Shown: positions 45,439-54,305, counted from the first letter of the stretch. The stretch is 64,000 nt of DNA from Clostridiales bacterium mt11 (GCA_001282665.1 LN874946.1:647717-711716); one strand, 5' to 3'. A program made the numbers and translations. Notes: a model not told the origin generated them from the sequence alone.

Positions 45439-46356
45439 CTACCTATTCCTTTTTATTAAAATTTCAAGTACCTTTTGAAAGTCCTCTGGAGGTTCAGCTT
45501 CAAACTCCATATATTCTCCAGTACTTGGATGGAAAAACCCTAATCTTCTCGCATGAAGAAGTTGAGTTTCTATTCCAAATTCATTTTTCTTCTTACAATA
45601 CACAGGATCTCCAACTATAGGATGATTAATATATGCCATATGAACTCTAATCTGATGAGTTCTACCCGTCTGTAAAGATGCTTCCATTAAAGTATACTTT
45701 CTAAACCTTTCTAAAACTCTATATTCAGTTATAGCTTCTTTGCTATTTTTATATATAACCGTCATCCTTTTTCTATCCACAGGATGCCTGCCTATAGGAG
45801 CATTTATGATAGCTTGTTCTTTGTCCAATATCCCATAGACTAAAGCTATATAATTTCTTTTTACCTCTCTTTTCTTTAGTTGTTCCGACAATATCCTATG
45901 AGCTTTATCATTTTTGGCAACTATTAATAATCCCGATGTATCTTTATCCAATCTGTGAATTATACCTGGTCTTATAATGCCATTCACCGAAGATAGATTA
46001 TCCACATGATACAAAAGAGCATTTACCAAAGTGTTTGAATAGTTTCCCGGAGCTGGATGTACTACCATTCCCTTAGACTTATTCACCACAACAACATCAT
46101 CATCCTGATAAACAATATCCAATGGAATGTTCTGAGGTATTAACTCTAGTTTCTTTGGTTCTGGCAATTCAACTTTTATAATATCTCCTTTTTTAACTAG
46201 ATATCTTGGTTTAGACTCCTTCCCATTGACTAACACTAGACCTTCTTTAATCAACTTATGTATATAGGTTCTTGATATTTCCGTAAGCTTTTTTGATAGA
46301 TATAAATCTAATCTTTCACTTTCAACTTCATCTACATATATTTCAAATAATTCCAT
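45439..46356 (-). CDS. 23S rRNA pseudouridine synthase RluD family
   Basis: 305 residues. N-terminal S4 RNA-binding domain (about 12-75) and pseudouridine synthase domain with HRLDKDTSGLL near 137, the catalytic Asp included. Closest class is RluD/YlyB. ATG at 46356 with GGAGG; a longer frame of 12 residues overlaps lspA. Directly after lspA as in Bacillus. Confidence 0.94.
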   Translation of the reverse strand: MELFEIYVDEVESERLDLYLSKKLTEISRTYIHKLIKEGLVLVNGKESKPRYLVKKGDIIKVELPEPKKLELIPQNIPLDIVYQDDDVVVVNKSKGMVVHPAPGNYSNTLVNALLYHVDNLSSVNGIIRPGIIHRLDKDTSGLLIVAKNDKAHRILSEQLKKREVKRNYIALVYGILDKEQAIINAPIGRHPVDRKRMTVIYKNSKEAITEYRVLERFRKYTLMEASLQTGRTHQIRVHMAYINHPIVGDPVYCKKKNEFGIETQLLHARRLGFFHPSTGEYMEFEAEPPEDFQKVLEILIKRNR

Positions 46357-46366
46357 TATTCCCTCC

Positions 46367-46822
46367 TCAAATCTCATATTTATCAGATACAATCATAATC
46401 ATTATCAAAAACGTTCCTATAACTACAAACATATCAGCTACATTAAAAACAGGAAAATCATACCCTTTTCCAAACTTAATACTAATAAAATCTACTACAT
46501 AGCCTAATCTAATCCTATCGATTAAATTGCCAATAGCTCCCCCCATTAGCATTGATAAGGAAACCTTCATCAATTTAGTCAAGCTATGAGAGTATCTAAA
46601 AAGGAAAAATGTGATGCTAATAATTACTATGGAAGTAATTATTATAAAAAAAGCTTTCTTATTTTGTAATATGCCAAAAGCAGCTCCATAGTTTTCCACA
46701 TAGTATAGTTGAAAGAAATTCTTTATTATAACATAAGGGTTATTCCCCTTTAAATATTTAACAGCTGCATATTTACTAACTTGATCTAATACTATAATAA
46801 GTATTGTCATTAAAAATAGCAA
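46367..46822 (-). CDS. lspA: Lipoprotein signal peptidase
   Basis: 151 residues with four membrane helices. Cleaves prolipoprotein signal peptides. Conserved blocks GAAFGIL near 49, GGAIGNLIDRIRLGYVVDFI near 97 and NVADMFVVIG near 123 carry the two catalytic Asp. Start is TTG, seven bases after GGAGG; an ATG four codons in has poorer spacing. Confidence 0.95.
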   Translation of the reverse strand: MLFLMTILIIVLDQVSKYAAVKYLKGNNPYVIIKNFFQLYYVENYGAAFGILQNKKAFFIIITSIVIISITFFLFRYSHSLTKLMKVSLSMLMGGAIGNLIDRIRLGYVVDFISIKFGKGYDFPVFNVADMFVVIGTFLIMIMIVSDKYEI

Positions 46823-46910
46823 TTTTTCTCCTCCTTATGTTGTTTATTTATAATATTATTTTAAATGATAATTCTACTTATTACAACATGGCTTTATGTT
46901 TTTACCTATT

Positions 46911-46950
46911 AAATTAGAAAAGCTCTAACAATCACTGAGATTATTAGAGC
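46911..46950 (-). terminator. Terminator after the DksA-like gene
   Basis: Stem GCTCTAATAATC/GATTGTTAGAGC with one G-U pair, then TTTTCTAATTT in the minus direction. Confidence 0.8.
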
Positions 46951-46963
46951 AAAACAATTATAA

Positions 46964-47569
46964 TTATTTATTTACATCATTATAATAATCCTGAGAAATT
47001 TTTTCAACTTCTTCTACTATACCACTGTCCTCTTCGTCTAAAACTCCCTGTTCGTCTCCGGTAGAGAAGGAAGGATCTTTTTCTACTTTATTATATCTTG
47101 CAACACTCTGGTAACTATCCTCCCTATCAAATTCGTTGCCCTCATCATAGCTTTTACTCATATTGTCCTCTTCCTCAGGTCTAAATTGTCTTTTTTCATC
47201 TAGAGGTATTTTTTTCTTAGAACAATCTACGCATAATTTTAAATAGGGTATTAACTCCAGCCTTTCCTCATCTATTTCTTTACCACAGGATATACAAAAT
47301 CCATAATTCCCCGTTTCCAAATCTTCTATAGATGTATCTATTTCATAAAGAGTATCGTTTAGTTTATTGATTATGCCTTTATCCTGTTCCATTATGAACA
47401 TTTCAGTTCCCAGATCAGCTGGATGATTATCATAAGATGACAGCTCCATAGAGTATTCATCACTAAAACCATATTCTTCTAAATTATTCATCTTATCGAT
47501 AGTATTTAATATATCTTCCTTCTCATTAAATAGTTTTTCTTTAAAAAATTCTCTTTTGTCCTTATCCAT
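46964..47569 (-). CDS. TraR/DksA-family zinc-finger protein (YteA type)
   Basis: 201 residues. The C4 zinc finger CISCGKEI...CVDCSKK lies near 98-123 after a coiled-coil N-terminus; a long acidic tail follows. YteA-like members occur beside lspA in Clostridia. They resemble DksA, which binds RNA polymerase's secondary channel, but a transcription role here is inference. ATG at 47569 with GGAGG. Confidence 0.9.
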   Translation of the reverse strand: MDKDKREFFKEKLFNEKEDILNTIDKMNNLEEYGFSDEYSMELSSYDNHPADLGTEMFIMEQDKGIINKLNDTLYEIDTSIEDLETGNYGFCISCGKEIDEERLELIPYLKLCVDCSKKKIPLDEKRQFRPEEEDNMSKSYDEGNEFDREDSYQSVARYNKVEKDPSFSTGDEQGVLDEEDSGIVEEVEKISQDYYNDVNK

Positions 47570-47727
47570 AAATAACCTCCTACTTAAAATATAAAAGGCC
47601 TCCATTGAAGCTTTTAAATCATGGGTTAACCAATACTTTACCGCTGAGCAAAAAGTATTTCTGAAACTTTTGATAATAATATGCCCATATACTTAGTATT
47701 AATTCATACTAAATAACCTTATAACCA

Positions 47728-47862
47728 TCATGAGTACATAAGTAGGATTAATAGGAAAAAAAGTAAATTGTATTTGTTATATCTTGCTCCCCAAATATGA
47801 GTAAGTAAGATAAAAAAAAATAATAATTCATCATCAAATTCATCTATGCCATAGTTTCCCAC
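47728..47862 (-). CDS. Small aromatic/acidic membrane protein
   Basis: A 44-codon frame starting GTG six bases after GGAGGGG. The product opens MGNYGIDEFDDELLFFFILL and ends in a second hydrophobic block LLFFLLILLMYS. Acidic head plus very hydrophobic tail recalls small spore or coat-associated proteins of Firmicutes, but I recognise no family. The rest of the 350-base gap between the aroF-like gene and the DksA-like gene shows no other gene. Confidence 0.5.
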   Translation of the reverse strand: MGNYGIDEFDDELLFFFILLTHIWGARYNKYNLLFFLLILLMYS

Positions 47863-47921
47863 AAAAATCCCCTCCATTCTCATCATCTATACTACATACT
47901 ATGAAAACAAAGAGGATTTAT

Positions 47922-48677
47922 CTACTCTTTAATTTCTTCTATTAAATTTTTAAACTCATGGAAATTTAAAGATTGTATTCCATCGGATAATGCTTCTTCA
48001 GGATTAGGATGGATTTCTATAATCACGCCATCTGCATTTAAAGCTAAAGCTGCCTTTGTCGCTGGCAGTACTAACTCTCTCCTTCCTGTCCCATGACTGG
48101 GATCAACTAAAACTGGATACTCGGTTTCAGATTTTATGATAGGAACACTCATTAAATCCAAAGTATTTCTTGTATAACTTTCAAAGGTTCTAATGCCTCT
48201 TTCACATAAGATAATATTATTATTTCCCTCCATTTTAATATATTCGGAGGCCTTTATCCATTCTTCTATAGTAGCACTCATCCCCCTTTTTAATAATACA
48301 GGCTTGTCAATCTTCCCCATTTCCTTTAAAAGGGAGTAGTTTTGCATATTCCTTGAACCAATTTGATATATATCTATATAATCATAGGCTTGTTCAATAT
48401 CCCTTGGATCCATTATTTCAGATACAACTCTAAAGCCATAAGTATCTTTAATACTTTTAAGTATTTTTAAACCAGCCATTCCAAGTCCTTGAAAGGAATT
48501 AGGATCTGTTCTAGGCTTAAAAGCTCCACCTCTAATTATTTTAACTCCCATTTCACCTAAAAATTTAGCAATAGACTCCATTTGTTTTTCGCTTTCAACA
48601 GCACAAGGGCCAGCAATAATAGTAAATTCTTCTCCTCCAATGAATAGATCTTCATCTATTTTAATTTTATTTGTCAT
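47922..48677 (-). CDS. aroF: 3-deoxy-7-phosphoheptulonate (DAHP) synthase, short type
   Basis: 251 residues. First enzyme of the shikimate pathway. Motifs IAGPCAVES near 19, GGAFKPRTDPNSFQG near 54, LKRGM near 127 and DPSHGTGRR near 191 are those of the KDO8P-synthase-like type I-beta group. There is no chorismate mutase or ACT domain, so feedback control must be minimal or supplied elsewhere. Own promoter; no other aro gene nearby. Confidence 0.94.
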   Translation of the reverse strand: MTNKIKIDEDLFIGGEEFTIIAGPCAVESEKQMESIAKFLGEMGVKIIRGGAFKPRTDPNSFQGLGMAGLKILKSIKDTYGFRVVSEIMDPRDIEQAYDYIDIYQIGSRNMQNYSLLKEMGKIDKPVLLKRGMSATIEEWIKASEYIKMEGNNNIILCERGIRTFESYTRNTLDLMSVPIIKSETEYPVLVDPSHGTGRRELVLPATKAALALNADGVIIEIHPNPEEALSDGIQSLNFHEFKNLIEEIKE

Positions 48678-48721
48678 AAATATTCCTCCATCATCTTCGT
48701 TGCAGAAAATTCATATATTAC

Positions 48722-48751
48722 ATTTTAATAATAATTTATGAAAAATGTCAA
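48722..48751 (-). promoter_or_regulatory. Promoter of the DAHP synthase gene
   Basis: TTGACA, 18 bases, TAAAAT in the gap after divIVA. Confidence 0.75.
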
Positions 48752-48753
48752 TA

Positions 48754-48782
48754 CAAATAAAAATTGAGGGCTATGCCCCCAA
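48754..48782 (-). terminator. Terminator at the end of divIVA
   Basis: Stem TTGGGGGC/GCCCTCAA (one G-U pair) overlapping the divIVA stop, then TTTTTATTT. It closes the yggS-sepF-ylmG-ylmH-divIVA transcript. Confidence 0.8.
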
Positions 48783-49343
48783 ATCATCAATATTCTTATC
48801 TAAATCTGTTTCTTCAGATTCTAGTTTTGATTCTTTTACCTCTTCTATGTAATCATCTGAATCCTTATAGTCTCCTAAATTTATATCCTTACTTTCTATT
48901 TCAGAATAAAATTCATCTAAGGTAATAAGTTGTGCTTCAATAAATGATTTATAACGGGTTTTAAATATGAATATCTCCTTTTTAAGATACTCATATTCCT
49001 TCCTAATATTTCTTACTTCATCATTAGCGGCATCGATTAGTTTCTTTGATGATACTTCTGTGTCTTCTATAATAACCTCTGCCTTTTGCCTTGCAGACCC
49101 AATTATTTCATCAGCCGTACTTTGAGCTACTACAAGGGTGTCTTTTAAAGTTTGCTCTAAGTTACTATAATGCTTTAGCTGTTCACTTAATACGAGAATT
49201 TTATCTTTTAATTCTATATTCTCTTTATACAGTCTTTCATAATCCTCAATGATATCATCTAAAAATTGGTCAACTTCTGATTCCCTATATCCTCTAAAGG
49301 ATTTTTTAAATTCTTTGTTTTGAATGTCAAGGGGTGTAATCAT
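48771..49343 (-). CDS. divIVA: Cell-division protein DivIVA
   Basis: 190 residues. N-terminal MITPLDIQNKEFKKSFRGYRESEVDQFL is the conserved lipid-binding head; the remainder is coiled coil with an acidic tail. Marks negatively curved membrane at poles and septa. ATG at 49343 with GGAGTGA; an upstream GTG is part of that site. End of the sepF cluster. Confidence 0.95.
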   Translation of the reverse strand: MITPLDIQNKEFKKSFRGYRESEVDQFLDDIIEDYERLYKENIELKDKILVLSEQLKHYSNLEQTLKDTLVVAQSTADEIIGSARQKAEVIIEDTEVSSKKLIDAANDEVRNIRKEYEYLKKEIFIFKTRYKSFIEAQLITLDEFYSEIESKDINLGDYKDSDDYIEEVKESKLESEETDLDKNIDDLGA

Positions 49344-49357
49344 ATTATTCACTCCAT

Positions 49358-50143
49358 TTATTTTAATAGTCTAATTTTTACCCTTACTCTTTCTTTTTTA
49401 CTGATACCTTCTACTGAATTTAAAATGAACCTGCCATAACCTTTTGCGGAAATAACATCCCCCTCAAGAACATCTTTTGATGCCCTTTCTATTGGTTCCC
49501 AATTAACTTTTACCTTTCCTGACTCAATTAATCTTTGACTATCCTTTCTAGATAAATTCCAACTGCCACTAATTAATGCATCTAACCTAAGAGAAGGTAT
49601 AGTGATTAAAATATCACTATATTCTATATTCCCCAATCTTAGGTCTTTTAATAAAATTTCTTTAACATTAACTTTTTCTCTGCCAACTCTATTTAAATTG
49701 ATTAATATAAATTGAAGGATTTCCTCTTTAACCACTAACTGAACATAACCCTCATGTATTAATATATCCCCTATTTTCTCTCTATTTATTCCTAAATTAA
49801 GTATACTACCTAAAAAATTTCTATGAGAATATTTTTGAGTATCAGCCTCTATCATCAAGGAGGCAATAGGTATATTCAAATCATCGTATTGATAGTAATC
49901 AGGATAAATTAATATGATTTTTCTTTCAGCCTCCTCAATTCCACCTACTTCCATATACGATATATCTAAAAATCTGTTTAAAATAGATTTTGCAAGCCTT
50001 CTTTCATAAGGATTTAAAAAATCTGTAGATTGCACTATATGCTTGTCCAGCACAATCTCTATTTTATCCAAAACCCTTCGCATATTTAAAATCTGATCTT
50101 TATCATTTATATGTGCTATATATTTATCTTTGTCTAATTTCAA
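49358..50143 (-). CDS. ylmH: S4-domain RNA-binding protein YlmH
   Basis: 261 residues. Central fold typical of YlmH and a C-terminal S4 domain (SGSWNLSRKDSQRLIESGKVKVN near 190-212, cited by position). YlmH is reported to act in ribosome rescue in Bacillus. Start is TTG after GGTGATG. Between yggT and divIVA. Confidence 0.92.
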   Translation of the reverse strand: MKLDKDKYIAHINDKDQILNMRRVLDKIEIVLDKHIVQSTDFLNPYERRLAKSILNRFLDISYMEVGGIEEAERKIILIYPDYYQYDDLNIPIASLMIEADTQKYSHRNFLGSILNLGINREKIGDILIHEGYVQLVVKEEILQFILINLNRVGREKVNVKEILLKDLRLGNIEYSDILITIPSLRLDALISGSWNLSRKDSQRLIESGKVKVNWEPIERASKDVLEGDVISAKGYGRFILNSVEGISKKERVRVKIRLLK

Positions 50144-50158
50144 CTACATCACCGTCTA

Positions 50159-50425
50159 CTAAAAAATAATATATTTAATAATACTAGAAATAAGCCTAAG
50201 TATGAGTACCGCTACTATAGGTGACAAGTCCAACATTCCAGTATCTATTCCTAATTTATAAATTACTTCTCTCGCTGGTCCTAATATAGGCTCTGTTAAT
50301 TCGTAGACAATTCTTCCTATGGAATTATAAGGGTCTATATTTAAAAATGAAAAAATTATTCTAATAAAGATCAACATTTCGATAATATAAAATAATATAT
50401 CAATAGCTCTATATAGAGTAACCAT
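50159..50425 (-). CDS. YggT-family membrane protein (YlmG)
   Basis: 88 residues, two membrane helices (about 6-28 and 62-84) flanking PYNSIGRIVYELTEPILGPAR, the family signature in the loop. Linked to division-site membrane organisation. GAGGGAATAAC site. 23 bases after sepF. Confidence 0.93.
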   Translation of the reverse strand: MVTLYRAIDILFYIIEMLIFIRIIFSFLNIDPYNSIGRIVYELTEPILGPAREVIYKLGIDTGMLDLSPIVAVLILRLISSIIKYIIF

Positions 50426-50448
50426 GTTATTCCCTCTTATCTAGTATT

Positions 50449-50886
50449 TTACCACTGAAAAACTCCTCTGTTCTTTAATTCATCCTTTATATTTCCATCA
50501 ATCTCTACATTATTAGGCGCAAGGACAAATATATCTTTAGTGACCTTTTGTATACTCCCTTCAAGAGAATACAATCCTCCATTTATGAAGTCAAATATTT
50601 GTCTCTTTATTCCAGGTTCCAATTGTTCTAGATTTACTACAACGGTTTTTCTCATCTTTAAATCATCAACAATTTTGGGAGCATCTTCATAATTTAATGG
50701 TTCATGAACTACTAGTTTCATGTTTCCAGCTGTATGAATATTAACAACCTTATTATTCAATTTTTTTGTTCTTGTATTAACTGGTAACTCCTCAAGTTCA
50801 TCTTCTTCATACTCTTCATATTCTTCATCTACATCTAAATCATCGATTCCTATAAAATATTTTAACTTATTCATTAAATCTGCCAT
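50449..50886 (-). CDS. sepF: Cell-division protein SepF
   Basis: 145 residues. N-terminal amphipathic membrane helix, acidic linker (EEYEEYEEDELEELP), and C-terminal SepF domain PRxYxDA-like region with VVNLEQLEPGIKRQIFDF near 90. Tethers FtsZ to membrane. ATG at 50886 with AGGAGG; the longer frame overlaps yggS and is rejected. Confidence 0.95.
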   Translation of the reverse strand: MADLMNKLKYFIGIDDLDVDEEYEEYEEDELEELPVNTRTKKLNNKVVNIHTAGNMKLVVHEPLNYEDAPKIVDDLKMRKTVVVNLEQLEPGIKRQIFDFINGGLYSLEGSIQKVTKDIFVLAPNNVEIDGNIKDELKNRGVFQW

Positions 50887-50896
50887 ATTATCCCTC

Positions 50897-51565
50897 CTAA
50901 TAATTTCTTTTTCCAAACAAACCCGTTCCAATCCTTATCATGTTAGAACCTTCTTCAATTGCAACTTCATAGTCATTTGTCATACCCATTGATAAAATTT
51001 CCATATCAACATTATCGTAACCTTTACTGTTTATAACTTCACCCAATCTTCTTAGATCCTTAAAAACCCATCTAATCTCTTCTGGATCTTCTGCAAAAGG
51101 TGCTATAGTCATTAAACCCTTAACTTTAATATTGTCATACTTCATTATCTTTTCTAAAAAAGGTATGACTTCATCTACCTTTAAACCATATTTGCTCTCT
51201 TCTTCTGCCACATTTACCTGTATTAATACATCCATCACTAGATCACTCATCTTTGCCCTTTTATTTAATTCCTTAGCTAAAGATAAGCGATCTAAAGAAT
51301 GGATTAGAGAAACCTTGTCAATAATATCTTTTACCTTATTGGTTTGTAAATGTCCAATCATGTGAAAATTCCCATTACTACCTATAACATCATATTTTTT
51401 CACTAATTCTTGAACCCTATTTTCTCCAATATCTTTCAAACCTAAATTTAGAGCCTCATTTATCGCATCCACTCCTACAGTTTTTGTAACTGCAATTATT
51501 TTAACCTTTTCATCTACTCTTCCAGAGTTTTGCAACGCATTATGAACGTTTTTTTCTATATTCAA
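50897..51565 (-). CDS. YggS/YlmE pyridoxal-phosphate homeostasis protein
   Basis: 222 residues, PLP-binding TIM barrel: IIAVTKTVG with the PLP lysine near 27, IGENRVQEL near 47, HMIGHLQTNKV near 68, and SMGMTNDYEVAI near 192. Holds PLP and affects amino-acid pools. Marked start is TTG, but GGAGGG lies 22 bases before it; the frame stays open upstream (ITIKDNLL) to an ATA at normal spacing, so the true start is unsettled. Confidence 0.92.
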   Translation of the reverse strand: MNIEKNVHNALQNSGRVDEKVKIIAVTKTVGVDAINEALNLGLKDIGENRVQELVKKYDVIGSNGNFHMIGHLQTNKVKDIIDKVSLIHSLDRLSLAKELNKRAKMSDLVMDVLIQVNVAEEESKYGLKVDEVIPFLEKIMKYDNIKVKGLMTIAPFAEDPEEIRWVFKDLRRLGEVINSKGYDNVDMEILSMGMTNDYEVAIEEGSNMIRIGTGLFGKRNY

Positions 51566-51605
51566 TAAATTATCCTTGATTGTTATTTTTATTCCCTCCT
51601 CGATG

Positions 51606-52898
51606 TCAATTGATTATAGTTCCCTCTTTAACATTTATTGTATTTACTAGAATTTCATCAAACATTGTAACAGACTTAACTAAATCATCACTTCCTTTTA
51701 CCTTGATGCTGTTGTTTTTATCTCCACTACTAATATAAGTAATTTTGTCCTCTTCTTTCAATATCTCTATAGGCCTAAATTTTACTATTCCACTAATCTC
51801 CTTTATATAAACACCTTTTATACCATCTTTTTCTACTATACTTTTAGTGGGTATTTTAAAACTATTATGTTTGGATTTTATTATGTTGACTTTTACAAAC
51901 CTTTTATCATAGTAATTATGAAAATTGGAATTGAACTTACATAGGATAACTCCATTTCTCCTTTCCTTCTTTATATTCTTTATATATCCCCTTATCTCCT
52001 CTTCTGCTTGATCTGTTGTCAAAAGAATGGAGTTTCCTTCCTTATATGAGCTTATATCATCAATATTATCAATTTTAATTATCATATACCACTCAAAATT
52101 ATCTATTATTTTGAAAATAGGTTCTCCAGTCTTAATATCATCATTGTTCTTTATTATTTTTTGCTTATCGGAGAACTCCTTAAAATCCGAATAACTATAA
52201 TTGTTCTTATTGCTAATGGAATAAACTCCTTCATATCCATCTATGTTAAATGATATAATACCAGCTTCCTTTGAAAAATAATTGATGGTATTACTGGTAA
52301 TTTGTTTAGAGAGTTCTTCCCTTTGCTTTTTTAAGCTGTCCAAACTTTGATTTATTAAGGTTTTCTCTCCTGTAATATCTTTTTGTTTCCCATCGTATAT
52401 GGATAACTTCTCTTTTAATATTTCCGCTTTCTCATAATCACCTTCAGAAATACTTTTTTGAACGTCATCTATTATATTTTCTATATTTTCTTCTACTTTT
52501 TTTTCATCAGACCTTTTTATCTGATTATCCTTCTCAGTTTTTGATAGTATGTCAATTTTTTTGTCTATCTCTTCTAATTCTTGTTTAAAGGTAGAATTGT
52601 CGTTAAGTAATGCTAATTGGGCTATTTTAGTTCCAACACTTACTCTTTCGCCTTCACTGCCAATAATCTCTATTTTCCCCTCTCCATCAGCTTTATATAG
52701 GCTTTCATCTTTTAATATAATAGCCTCTGTTTCAATTTTTTCTTCAATAATTTCGGATTCAGGCAAGACAGTTTTAGATGCAACTGCAAATAGTGATGGG
52801 ACGGATCTAAAAAATAAATATATAAATATAAAGGATATAAGAATTAATCTCCATCTTTTTTTCTTCTTTCTCCTCATTTCTCGTTCTTTTTGAGACAT
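51606..52898 (-). CDS. HlyD-like membrane-fusion protein
   Basis: 430 residues. Basic N-terminus MRRKKKKRWR, one membrane helix (about 22-45), then an external part with a lipoyl-like beta segment, a coiled-coil hairpin (about 135-205) and a C-terminal beta barrel including LLTTDQAEEEIRGYIK. Layout of an RND/ABC adaptor, but no partner transporter is present. In Clostridia such a gene often precedes yggS-sepF, suggesting an envelope or division role; that is inference. Preceded by GGGTGAT. Confidence 0.8.
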   Translation of the reverse strand: MSQKEREMRRKKKKRWRLILISFIFIYLFFRSVPSLFAVASKTVLPESEIIEEKIETEAIILKDESLYKADGEGKIEIIGSEGERVSVGTKIAQLALLNDNSTFKQELEEIDKKIDILSKTEKDNQIKRSDEKKVEENIENIIDDVQKSISEGDYEKAEILKEKLSIYDGKQKDITGEKTLINQSLDSLKKQREELSKQITSNTINYFSKEAGIISFNIDGYEGVYSISNKNNYSYSDFKEFSDKQKIIKNNDDIKTGEPIFKIIDNFEWYMIIKIDNIDDISSYKEGNSILLTTDQAEEEIRGYIKNIKKERRNGVILCKFNSNFHNYYDKRFVKVNIIKSKHNSFKIPTKSIVEKDGIKGVYIKEISGIVKFRPIEILKEEDKITYISSGDKNNSIKVKGSDDLVKSVTMFDEILVNTINVKEGTIIN

Positions 52899-53025
52899 TA
52901 GTATCACCCTTATCAAATTGTTTACTATATATATTTCTGCATTAAATAAGATTTTCCTTCTTGTTTAAAAAATTTTATCAACTTATCAACGAGGTCTATC
53001 CGTTAGCATTGGTAAGTAAAACTCA

Positions 53026-53409
53026 CTAAGCCTTGAAGAACTTGCCATACTTACTAATTATTTTAAACTTCAAAATATTGTCAATATTAAATTTTTTAAT
53101 TTCATCATTATGAGTAACCATTAAAATGGATCTTTCTTTTTTTATAGCACCAATTAAAATACCCTCAAATTTTTCTTTAGTTTTAGTTATAACTTTTACT
53201 TCATCTCCAGATTTTACCCTTGCTCCATCTAACATAAATTCCTTCATATCGGCTTTTTCTAAATGATTTTGAGTTACAGACTTTTTATTAATAACTATAA
53301 TATTGTTTCTCAAATAAACTTTTTCCTTTAAAACAACTAATACATATCCAAATGTACTGGCTGTTAATAATACAAATAATATTTTTTGGAAATATGTTAA
53401 CAAACCCAA
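53026..53409 (-). CDS. Small single-helix membrane protein
   Basis: About 127 residues: one N-terminal membrane helix (YFQKILFVLLTASTFGYVLV), then a basic cytoplasmic domain with beta-rich KVITKTKEKFEGILIGAIKKE resembling an Sm/PRC-like barrel. No firm family. Start is TTG at 53409, five bases after GGAGG; the ATG four codons earlier overlaps that site. Lies 127 bases upstream of the HlyD-like gene. Confidence 0.7.
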   Translation of the reverse strand: MGLLTYFQKILFVLLTASTFGYVLVVLKEKVYLRNNIIVINKKSVTQNHLEKADMKEFMLDGARVKSGDEVKVITKTKEKFEGILIGAIKKERSILMVTHNDEIKKFNIDNILKFKIISKYGKFFKA

Positions 53410-53421
53410 ATCTCCCTCCAT

Positions 53422-53858
53422 TAATGTTTGTTTTATATTAAGTATACCACATCTATCCCCTTGATTAAACCTACTTTGTAAATTAAAATTTACAATATTT
53501 TTAATTAATTATATGCTATTTTTTCTATCATAATTTAACCTATACCGCTTAATCTATATTAATCATGTTGTTTATTCATTCCCATGATTCGTTTTATCTA
53601 TTCTCATATATGAACATTGGATTATAAGATTAGGACTTTTTTCCTATCTAATATAGTTCTTATTTTTTAAATTTATTATTGGTGAGTTAATTATTTTTTA
53701 GTCGTTATCATTTATGAGTAAATCTATTATGATTGAACATTATGGATATTACTTTTTTACTTATATTCAGATATTCAAATGATTGTTTTACTCACTAAAA
53801 TAATTCTTGTTAGCTTTTTGATTAAATTTATGTTATAATATTATTTACCAAGAAGAGA
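53422..53858. other. Intergenic A/T-rich stretch before the tRNA
   Basis: About 440 bases without a convincing gene or ribosome site on either strand. An extended -10 (TGTTATAAT) at about 53831-53839 could serve the tRNA-Pro gene downstream, without a clear -35. Confidence 0.4.
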
Positions 53859-53903
53859 TACAACCCTTGTAATCTAGTATATGACTAGATTACAAGGGTT
53901 GTA
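53859..53903. repeat. 20-bp-arm perfect inverted repeat just upstream of tRNA-Pro
   Basis: Arms 53859-53878 and 53884-53903 (core ACAACCCTTGTAATCTAG) are exact complements with a five-base ATATG loop. No U-run on either side. It ends nine bases before the mature tRNA, so it may be a precursor hairpin or a remnant of an inserted element. Confidence 0.7.
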
Positions 53904-53912
53904 TAAAGCTAT

Positions 53913-53989
53913 CGGGATGTGGCGCAGTTTGGTAGCGCACTAGTCTGGGGGACTAGGGGCCGCTGGTTCAAATCCAGTCATCCCGACCA
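53913..53989 (+). tRNA. tRNA-Pro (anticodon GGG)
   Basis: 77-nt cloverleaf. Acceptor CGGGATG pairs with CATCCCG; D-loop AGTTTGGTAGC; anticodon stem CTAGT/ACTAG with loop CTGGGGG, so the anticodon is GGG; T-arm GGTTCAAATCC; encoded CCA end. The only tRNA in the window and a common integration target type. Confidence 0.97.
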
Positions 53990-54088
53990 TTTTTAGATTT
54001 TATGAAGTAAATACCTTTGCAAAATGATCATTTATATTTTTTCAAATTTGTGTACATTTCGATACAATTTGCTACGTACTGAAACGAA

Positions 54089-54110
54089 TGGCACGTAAAG
54101 TGGCACGTAA
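54089..54110. repeat. Tandem TGGCACGTAA repeat downstream of tRNA-Pro
   Basis: Two exact ten-base copies, 12 bases apart, 100 bases beyond the tRNA in non-coding DNA. Short repeats of this kind next to a tRNA 3' end are found as integrase arm sites; no integrase gene or second tRNA end is present, so it may be an excision scar. Confidence 0.4.
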
Positions 54111-54150
54111 TTTTAAATATAAAAAGACTCTAAAATAAAAATCTTTAAAC

Positions 54151-54180
54151 GCCAACCTTTTAATTACGGTTGGCATTTTC
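54151..54180 (+). terminator. Terminator downstream of tRNA-Pro
   Basis: GCCAACC/GGTTGGC stem with a ten-base loop, then ATTTTCTTTATT. May end the tRNA transcript, about 160 bases beyond it. Confidence 0.7.
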
Positions 54181-54305
54181 TTTATTCTGCGTAAATAAAT
54201 TTAAAATATAATATCTACATTCCTATACTTTTTTATGCTTCTTTACACTTATTTCTGGGTATAAGGTTTGTGTCTAAAATAAAGCATATCCTATAAGGAT
54301 TCTCT

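Noticed and set aside
53859..53903. Hairpin before tRNA-Pro as an intrinsic terminator
   Set aside because: No U-run on either strand and no gene ending nearby.
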